From assembly GCA_022701925.1 (NCBI GenBank), contig JAKONM010000343.1, forward strand, positions 1-8,237: DNA of 8,237 nt, given 5' to 3'. The notes beneath the pieces are model-generated. The model searched no databases. It saw only the letters and a program-made list of their open reading frames with translations, and was not told the origin of the DNA. This DNA comes from Microbacteriaceae bacterium. GTDB taxonomy: Bacteria > Actinomycetota > Actinomycetes > Actinomycetales > Microbacteriaceae. The translations under genes and the position numbers were made by a program. Of the stretch, positions 6,929-8,237 are shown piece by piece (the stretch's first letter is position 1; every line of letters begins with the position of its first letter).

Positions 6929-6972
6929 CCGGGCTCGGCCGCGCGCGGGTCAGACGCTCGGCCGGAACCTTC

Positions 6973-8217
6973 TCACGAGCCGCCGAGCCCCATCGCCTCC
7001 GCGAGCACGGGCGCCAGGCTGCGGGACTGCGGTCCGGTCAGGTGCTCGCCGTCCGCGAGCACCGGTGAGGCGCCGACGAACGACGGGCAGAGGCCGTCCT
7101 GGGAGCAGAACCAGGACGTGGTGTCGATGATCCGCGCGCCGGGCGCGGTGACCGAACGGCCGTCGGCCGCAGCCACCGCTGTGTACGCGTACGGCCGGTC
7201 GAGCAGGCAGGTGGCGGGGCCGCCCCTCGGAGCGCAGGGCGGTCCGCTGCGGACCGGCGGAGCGAGCAGCACGACGACCCGCCCGGCGGCCGCGGCCAGT
7301 CGCGCGACCGTCCGGCTCTCGCCGGCCTGCCACTCGGCCGTCGCTGCCGCGTCCGTCGCTCCGTCGCGGAGGCGGAAGAGGGTCATCGGCGTCTTGGAGG
7401 CGATGACGAGATCGGGGCGCAGCGCGTCGATCCGAGCGAACGCGGCCTCCCTGGCGGTGTCGCAGCTCGTCAGGGTGGAGCCGTCGGTCGCGTTCACCGC
7501 GACATCGGTCGAGGGACACTGCTCGATGCTCATCACCTGCAACCGGTATCCGCGCGGCTCGAGCGCCGCGCGGAGGCCCGGCACCCAGCTGATCGAGATC
7601 GAGTCCCCGACGACGACCGCCAGCTTCGTCGCGCCCGCGTCGCCGAAGAGGCAGCGCTTCCAGCGCGCGGCCCGCTCCGCGCCGCTCTCGTCGCGCAGAC
7701 CGGCGCAGGCGTGATCCCGCCACTCCGGAGCCACGTCCCGCAGTCCGACGGCATCCATCGAGGGCGTCAGCCGTGGCCAGGACCGCGCGATCGCGGCGAG
7801 GTCGACCTGCTGCCAACGTGCCCGCGCCGCCGCGTCAGGTGCCGTCCGCGTCACCGCGGCGCCCTGCGCGGCGAGGGCCGGGGCCGTCGGCGCAACCTGC
7901 GCCGCGACCAGGCAGAAGGCGAGCATCCCCGCTCCGGCCATCGCCGGCTTGAGCAGCCGCAGCCTCGGCCCGCGCGCGAGCACCGGCTTCTCGATCCAGC
8001 GGTAGGAGGCGAACGAGAGCACCGCAGTCAGGACGACGGAGACGGCGACCAGGTGCTTCGGCATGCCGGCGAAGGTGACGCTTGCGAAGACGAAGACGGG
8101 GAAGTGCCACAGGTAGAGCGAGTACGAGGCGTTCCCGACAAGCTGCGCGATCCTGCTGCCGAGGGGTGACCGCGGCTCCCTCGCCGCGCCTGTCCCCGAG
8201 GCGATGACCGCCGCCGC
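6973..8217 (-). CDS. Second OafA-type acyltransferase with SGNH domain (5' partial, interrupted)
   Basis: The open frame runs from 8217 down to the TGA at 6973-6975, 414 residues. It begins within the last helices of an acyltransferase-3 domain: YSLYLWHFPV is encoded at 8124-8095, followed by SFASYRWIEKPVL. A further helix (AMAGAGMLAFCLVAAQVA) leads to an extracytoplasmic SGNH domain with GDS at 7608-7600 (VVVGDSISISW) and Asp-x-x-His at 7053-7042 (DGEHLT), both intact. About 300 family residues are missing upstream, so the gene should continue past the window, but an in-frame TGA stands at 8220-8218. The first ATG after that stop is at 8064. It falls beyond the YSLYLWH motif, so a start there would give a protein without an acyltransferase domain. 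The likely role is O-acylation of the same surface glycan as the forward paralogue. The SGNH blocks differ in sequence (GDSI versus GDSH), so it is not a recent duplicate. Confidence 0.8.
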   Translation of the reverse strand, partial: AAAVIASGTGAAREPRSPLGSRIAQLVGNASYSLYLWHFPVFVFASVTFAGMPKHLVAVSVVLTAVLSFASYRWIEKPVLARGPRLRLLKPAMAGAGMLAFCLVAAQVAPTAPALAAQGAAVTRTAPDAAARARWQQVDLAAIARSWPRLTPSMDAVGLRDVAPEWRDHACAGLRDESGAERAARWKRCLFGDAGATKLAVVVGDSISISWVPGLRAALEPRGYRLQVMSIEQCPSTDVAVNATDGSTLTSCDTAREAAFARIDALRPDLVIASKTPMTLFRLRDGATDAAATAEWQAGESRTVARLAAAAGRVVVLLAPPVRSGPPCAPRGGPATCLLDRPYAYTAVAAADGRSVTAPGARIIDTTSWFCSQDGLCPSFVGASPVLADGEHLTGPQSRSLAPVLAEAMGLGGS

Positions 8218-8237
8218 TCAGGCGACGGGCAGGAGCG
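8218..8237 (-). other. In-frame TGA and upstream remnant of the reverse acyltransferase
   Basis: Read in the same frame as the gene, the last bases give Leu-Leu-Pro-Val-Ala, then TGA at 8220-8218, then Ala-Ala-Ala-Val-Ile-Ala-Ser-Gly-Thr-Gly. Hydrophobic family-like sequence on both sides in one frame suggests a single-base nonsense change (for example GGA to TGA) rather than an indel. Only five codons are visible upstream, so this is a moderate call. The site is close to the window end, where assembly error is also possible. Confidence 0.5.

Noticed and set aside
6973..8064. Free-standing SGNH esterase starting at the ATG at 8064
   Set aside because: The sequence immediately upstream in the same frame encodes the acyltransferase-3 hallmark YSLYLWHFPV, so this ATG is internal to a larger gene.

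Overview
This 8.2 kb window is uniformly very GC-rich (roughly 70% by eye). Third codon positions are almost always G or C, and starts are GTG or ATG. This points to a high-GC actinobacterium. The style of the surface-glycan proteins suggests Microbacteriaceae or a relative, but that is an inference from general resemblance only. Both ends of the window lie inside genes, so it is a fragment of a larger locus, probably one that makes or decorates a cell-surface polysaccharide or glycolipid.

Layout. Positions 1-4627 hold three forward genes that overlap by 4 bases at each junction (ATGA at 2025-2028, GTGA at 2744-2747), so they very likely form one translationally coupled operon. The first is cut by the window start. 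It is a fusion of a multi-pass GT-C-like membrane glycosyltransferase with a cytoplasmic phosphoribulokinase/uridine-kinase-like P-loop domain. The second is a small HAD-family phosphatase. The third is another multi-pass, GT-C-like membrane protein with a large extracytoplasmic C-terminal domain. A 217-base gap with a strong hairpin and two short palindromes (4628-4844) separates these from a forward OafA-type membrane acyltransferase with an SGNH domain (4845 to 6833 as read, 6895 if repaired). A second acyltransferase-SGNH gene on the reverse strand converges on it (6973 to beyond 8237). A short intergenic hairpin lies between the two.

How the genes may work together. GT-C proteins use lipid-linked sugars outside the membrane, and OafA/SGNH proteins move acyl groups (usually acetyl) onto glycans outside the membrane. 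A soluble kinase and a HAD phosphatase act on small phosphorylated metabolites inside the cell. The kinase is covalently tied to a GT-C membrane body and coupled to a phosphatase and a second GT-C-like protein. This suggests a dedicated route that prepares a sugar, polyol or nucleoside phosphate for an exported glycan, with acylation added later. The substrate cannot be read from the sequence.

Both acyltransferase genes look damaged. The forward one has an apparent single-base deletion in a C run near 6731-6733 that throws the catalytic Asp-x-x-His block out of frame. The reverse one has an in-frame TGA at 8218-8220 within an otherwise continuous family match. These may be real decay or phase-like inactivation, or they may be sequencing errors. 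I saw no RNA genes, CRISPR arrays, insertion sequences or attachment sites.
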